The notes beneath the pieces were generated by a model, which saw only the letters and a list, made by a program, of their open reading frames with translations, did not search any database and was not told the origin of the DNA. DNA of 23,114 nt from Chromera velia. Taxonomy: Eukaryota; Sar; Chromeraceae. Below are positions 18,722 through 23,114 of the stretch, in pieces. A program made the position numbers and the translations under genes. The stretch spans positions 1 through 23,114 of the forward strand of contig JAHBMJ010001347.1 in the NCBI GenBank assembly GCA_018398765.1. Reading direction: 5' to 3'. Numbering within the stretch: position 1 is the first letter of the stretch; every line of letters starts with the position of its first letter.

Positions 18722-21700
18722 TCAAGGGAAAGGACTCCAAGAGGCACTCCACTTCTTGCAACTGATGTGTGTGCGACACTGGTGACAAAAGAAAGAAAGC
18801 GTACAAGTGCTCCGACACTGAAAGAAAAAAGCTCGGGATTTCAATTCACACTGCTACCCCCGATTGTGAGACAAGGAAGACACACGACAACCGACAATAA
18901 AGCGCAAAGCAGCGCTAAGAACCATACCAGACCGAGAAACAGGCATGAAGGCAGAGAGATAATCACGATCAAGATAGAGAAAAAAAACACAGAGAAAGCG
19001 AGACAGGAGTAAAAGAATGACGGCACATTGACGGCCCCGGAAACACCACAGCCCAGCCCAGCCGAAGACTTTGAGTGCAAAAAATCCGACAAGAGAGAAA
19101 AAGAAACGCAAGTCGGTGTGCCCTGATTTTTCCTCCAGCCGAGAAACAGAAATGCACAGGGTCAAACACACAAAGGGACAAACAGACAGACAGAGGTAGA
19201 CAGATAGACTCACACTTATCGTCCCCCAATTCTGCCCTGTCCCCATCCGACAAAAGCACCGGAGATTTGTGCGTTTGGAACCCGGTGATGGCCCGAGGCT
19301 TCCCGGACATTCCCACTGTGTCCACTGCCTGCCCGACCCGGACCTCCACCTGCATCGGGTTCATCTCTTCGTCGACGAACACGAGGAACCGAGGGTAGAG
19401 GGCCCCCACCAAATAGTACATAAGGTAGTGGTGCTTCCTGAAAATTCAGTCAACGCAGGGGCAGGGGCAGGTTCGAAGAAAGATACAGACAGAACAATGA
19501 GACTCGGTTGAATTGAGAGAGAGACGGCTTGCAAGAAAGAAAAAAAATCGGAAAGGGGATGAAATTTCACCATCCGGAGATTTAGACAAGAAAGGATGCA
19601 GAGCAACGGCACAACGAAACATTTCCGAGTCTGAATGCACACAACAGACGGAGGAAAGGATTCTTCTTCAAATCTCCGTCGATCACTGTCATTTCTCACA
19701 CAGCTAGCGAGATGAAGAGAAGACAGAGGGAGGGTGCAGCAGACGAGCCAAGCTGCCGCTGCTCTCTGTTAGAATTTCGTCGCATCAGGAAAAGCCGAAA
19801 GGAAGATTCGCAAGAACGAATAGAAAAAGAAAGGCAGGAAGACAAAAACGACGCAAAAAGAGGAAGAAGAAGAGAGAGAAGGCAATACAAAAAAACAATG
19901 CCTACTCACCCCAAGATAGTTTCCCTCAGAGAGAGAAACCCATGTGTGACAGCGCAGAGCGACGCAAGAGCCACGGGTGAGACAAGGGACCGGTCCGAGT
20001 GGAGGGGGGAAAGCGTCAGCAGTCCTTTGCCTGCGTACACAAGGCCCTGTGCAAGCCGTACCACAAACACGGCGTTAGCATCCTTCGCGTAGTACCCTGC
20101 GAGTTGTCTCAGCTTGCCCGCGATTCGGCTGTTGTTCGTGCCCGCCCCGACCAATCCAAGGGAGATGATGGAGTGGAGGGCCACGTCCGCATCTGAGTCG
20201 TGCGTCAACTTCGAGAGCGTATCTGGGAAGGAAACGCGGGGTTGGGTTGACGGGATGAAGGAAATGGAGGAAGTAAGTTAAGTTACATGTGTCCTTCTGC
20301 TTGCAGCGTCTCTTCACTCACTCTAAAAAAAGGAGGAGGAAACAGGGCTTCAGAAGGAATCCTTTCAGGCAGAAAATAGAAGAAACACGATCGGATGAGA
20401 AAGAGGCAGACAGCTCTGGAAAGGCAAAGAAAGAAAAGATGTGGTGGAAATAGAAGGTGCGTCCCAGTCAAGGAAATCACCCCATAAACAGCTAGAGCTC
20501 AGACTGACCGACTATGGTGACCTTGGGATTTGACACCGACTGCAGCGCCAGAGCTAGCGGTACTGCCCTCCGTAGGTTCACGTCGCCGTACTGCAGAATT
20601 CTGTCCAGAGCCCGCACGATCATGTCTGTCCCCACGTCCTCCCCAAGGGCAATCAATGGAAGTCCCAAGATCGCAGCCCCCTGCCAGAGAGAGGAGGAAA
20701 AGGGAACAGAGAGATGCACAGAGAAAGACAAGAAAAAAGGTATCCGGTAGAAAACAAACAAGCCCCCCCATCTTGTGAATGAAGAAGGCCGCGGTGCCTT
20801 GAAAGAAGAGACCGAAGAACCCGAGCGGAGGGAGGCCACTCAGGGGGTCGGACGCGTTTTCGGTTCCTTCAGAGGTAGGCAAGAGAAAAGGCAGACAAAA
20901 ACGCAAAAAGTCCAGAGACAAGCGGGCAGGCACGAGAGAGCCCCCATGCAGGAGACGGACGGACCTGATAGAAGAGTTTGGCTTCATCGTCCTCTTCCTC
21001 CTCTGCCTTCATCGCTGCCTCTGCCGCCATGTGCATCAGCTGCTGTACCTTCAGGACGTCCCCCGAGGCAGCGAAGGCAAATGTCTCCACTGTCACCTTC
21101 GCATACTTCCCTGCGAACAGCCACGAGACACACAGACACGCTTCGTGAAGGAGTGAGTGAGCGAGTGACGACTTCATTTCCTCGAAAGGGAAAACGCCCG
21201 TCCCTGGTTGGTGAGCCAACAGAGAGAGTGTCAGAAACGCAGAGACGGCAAAAAGGGCAGAGAACAAGAGGGACCTCGAGTTTCTTCAATGACTTCTTTG
21301 AGAACGACTTCCTTCGATGCTACTGAATCGCTGACCCACAGACAGAGAGACAGACAGACCGAGGGGGTGGGTGATTGCGTCGAGAGCCTCCAGGACGACT
21401 TGGCATTCATCTCTCTGTTGGAGGTACAGAAGCCCCAGTCCAACAGCAAGCAGACGGGGGATGGAGCCGTCGAGCTGCTTCTGCTCCTCGTCAGCGCCCC
21501 TCTCGAGGAGGGCCTGCAGAATCGACTGGCACGCCTCGTCGTTGTTGCTGCCGGCAAAGATTAGACCTGCAGCAATATTATTAAAGGGGCAGGCGGAGGC
21601 GTAGGTGTGCGAAAGGAAAAGGTAGGCAACCTAGCTTTCCCTCACTATCTCCCTCATTCCCTTCATGTATCCACATCCATTTTTTTCGTCTCCGTCTCTG

Positions 21701-23085
21701 CGTGTCGTTTGTCTTACCGCAACAGAACAGGACAAAACAGAGTCAAGCAAAACAGAGTGAAAATCAAAGCCAGAGCAGAAGTGCCTGCCAACGATGATCC
21801 GACCCACCCCTTTGCCAACCAAGCAGGAAAGCAACTGACTGACTGACTGACCGAGACTGAGAGCTGCCATCGCAGATACCTCGATGTTGAAAGAGGTGTC
21901 AATCTGCAGGGGTGAAGCGAGGCGGAGGGGTGAGAGAGACAGGCGGAATAGGAGCATTAGGAGGACATAGGAAGACCGGGGAGCAGTGGGAAAAATGGAC
22001 AGCAAAAGATTGGGAGTGTCTTCGTTTTTCCCGGGCCTTGGACGCAGCGCCTCCGGATCTTGTCATCCATCCATCCATCCATCCATCCGTCCGTCCTTGC
22101 ACTTTCTTTTTGTACCACACAGAGAGACAGTGAGACTGACAACCAATTCACGAAGAGCCATGCACATGCAGATGGGTTGCATGTCTTTTTTTTTTTCTTC
22201 AGTTTCACTGTTTCAAGTATATCCTCGTCTGCGTGCGGGTCTTGCAACATCGGTGTTTTCCCGAAACACAGACAGAACCAACAGCCAGACAGTCCACCAG
22301 TCACAGGCAGAAAGGAAGGAGAGGAGCTAGACCCATGCAGTCAGCCAACCAACCGACCACTATGGGTGCGAGGGCCTCAAGGAGATCTGCCCTGTGAGTC
22401 CCCGCATACGCACACCCGAGCCTGCACGCATCACACCAACCACATCAGGAAGGATCATGTGAACAAAAATCGGAGGTGAAAAAAAAAAGAAGAGGGTCGA
22501 CACAAGAAGACATGGCCGAACGCAGCTGCATGCACACCGCTCCGCCACTCGGTCAATACGAACTCGGATCGACAGAAAAAGAGACGGTAGAGCAAGGGGC
22601 AACAACACGATCCAGGGACGGGAGGGTACTTGAAGGAAGGAAGGAAAGAAGAAAGAAGGGTCGTGAAGGCAATCGATGAGATCTCTCTCTCTCTCTCTCC
22701 CTCTGTGTGTGTGTGTGTGTGTGTAATGGGGGGAGGGGGGGGGAGAGAGGTTCATTATTGAAAGAGAATTCCGAGCACGGACTGAGAGACCAAGAAAGAC
22801 GTTTGGCTTGCCACACAAAACAAAAAACCGAAATGAAGCCTCGGCTTGCCTGCCTGCCTGCCTGCCTGACTGACCCGACGACGATTCCAATCTTTTGTTG
22901 GGCGTCTGTTGTCGTGTCTAGCTGATCCGCAAGGAGAGCGTAGGCAGGGTCGACCTCGTTCTTCACCCCCGCAGAGGTCAGGCCAAACGCCATGAAGGCA
23001 CCCGCTTTCACGTTGTTGTCCGAACTCCACTGGTACTTGTCGATCTGGGTCAGCCCCTCGTCGACATTCCACAACAAGATCATAC
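18582..23085 (-). CDS. RPN1: 26S proteasome regulatory subunit Rpn1 (PSMD2), C-terminal part
   Basis: Nine exons on the - strand: 23085-22875, 22421-22358, 21903-21852, 21566-21360, 21110-20965, 20680-20509, 20222-19910, 19437-19214 and 18661-18582 (TGA). All are bounded by GT..AG and all phases agree, giving 488 residues. The first exon begins inside a Gly codon after tttcctgcag, so the gene continues past the right edge. Human PSMD2 has about 908 residues, so roughly the C-terminal half is here. Hallmarks are [16 protein letters not shown], the proteasome/cyclosome repeats (for example [37 protein letters not shown]), [24 protein letters not shown] and the end [14 protein letters not shown]. 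Rpn1 is a scaffold of the proteasome base that docks ubiquitin-like shuttle factors and Ubp6/USP14. An acidic loop (EEEEDD, near 20995) stands where animals have a longer charged insert. Confidence 0.96.
18669..18721. repeat. (CT)n(GT)n microsatellite forming an Rpn1 acceptor tract
   Basis: On the gene strand the array is (TC)n then (TG)n, followed by aatgcag and the last Rpn1 exon at 18661. The pyrimidine-rich stretch before this acceptor is therefore entirely microsatellite. Confidence 0.9.
21836..21851 (-). repeat. (GTCA)4 array starting at an Rpn1 5' splice site
   Basis: The third Rpn1 intron in this window begins gtcagtcagtcagtca right after the exon end at 21852. The donor GTCAGT is thus the first unit of a perfect tetranucleotide repeat. 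Confidence 0.85.
22066..22096. repeat. (CATC)n/(CGTC)n tetranucleotide repeat
   Basis: About eight copies of a CATC unit, drifting to CGTC at the right, inside the Rpn1 intron 22357-21904. Confidence 0.9.
22682..22724. repeat. (CT)n(GT)n compound microsatellite
   Basis: CT repeat followed by GT repeat inside the Rpn1 intron 22874-22422. Same unit order as at 14701, 15828 and (on the other strand) 18669. Confidence 0.9.
22845..22874 (-). repeat. GTCA/GGCA array starting at an Rpn1 5' splice site
   Basis: The intron after the first visible Rpn1 exon (end 22875) starts gtcagtcaggcaggcaggca on the gene strand. The splice donor is again the edge of a tetranucleotide array. Confidence 0.8.
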
Positions 23086-23114
23086 CTGCAGGAAAGGAAA
23101 GAAAAGGAGAGGGG

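Noticed and set aside
20761-20867. Possible extra Rpn1 exon (frame with [21 protein letters not shown])
   Set aside because: Joined in phase it brings a stop or an unrelated sequence, while direct splicing of 20965 to 20680 gives YQGAAILGL, matching the family's HQG-AVLG.
1-23114. CRISPR arrays, bacterial operons, rRNA
   Set aside because: No regularly spaced repeats with unique spacers, no rRNA-like blocks and no prokaryotic gene layout were seen. The spliced genes show a eukaryotic genome.

Overview
The window is eukaryotic nuclear DNA. Its genes are split by many introns of about 50-550 bp with GT..AG ends. Introns and flanks are full of (CT)n(GT)n and tetranucleotide microsatellites, and no bacterial operon structure is visible. 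The ribonuclease-inhibitor-type leucine-rich-repeat (LRR) protein and the intron-rich proteasome gene remind me of a chromerid alga such as Chromera velia, but no sequence here proves the species.

Left third (1 to about 12 kb, + strand): transposable elements. A 1.36 kb non-autonomous DNA transposon with 367-bp terminal inverted repeats lies at 382-1739. From about 2.2 to 12.0 kb runs one decayed LINE-type (non-LTR) retrotransposon. Its ORF1 has a coiled-coil start, proline-rich and poly-serine parts. Its ORF2 has an AP-type endonuclease, a reverse transcriptase with YADD, and a C-terminal Cys/His motif. A 1066-bp hAT-like element with an 8-bp target duplication sits inside ORF1 at 2482-3547. 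ORF1 and ORF2 carry many in-frame stops, mostly TAG, plus several frameshifts.

Middle (12.5 to 17.0 kb, - strand): an LRR protein gene. The last exon (12560-14388) is long and clear. One upstream exon joins it with matching phase and restores a repeat unit. More exons up to an ATG at 17033 are probable, but one junction is unresolved.

Right (18.6 to 23.1 kb, - strand): nine exons encoding the C-terminal 488 residues of the 26S proteasome base subunit Rpn1 (PSMD2). All eight internal junctions keep phase. The 5' part of this gene lies beyond the right edge. Several of its introns begin with arrays of the type (GTCN)n, so that the 5' splice site is the first unit of a microsatellite.

The two host genes end in TGA (Rpn1) and TAG (LRR) and contain neither internally, so the nuclear code is standard. 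The LINE stops therefore most simply mean decay, with a pattern suggestive of C-to-T change at methylated CG and CHG sites.
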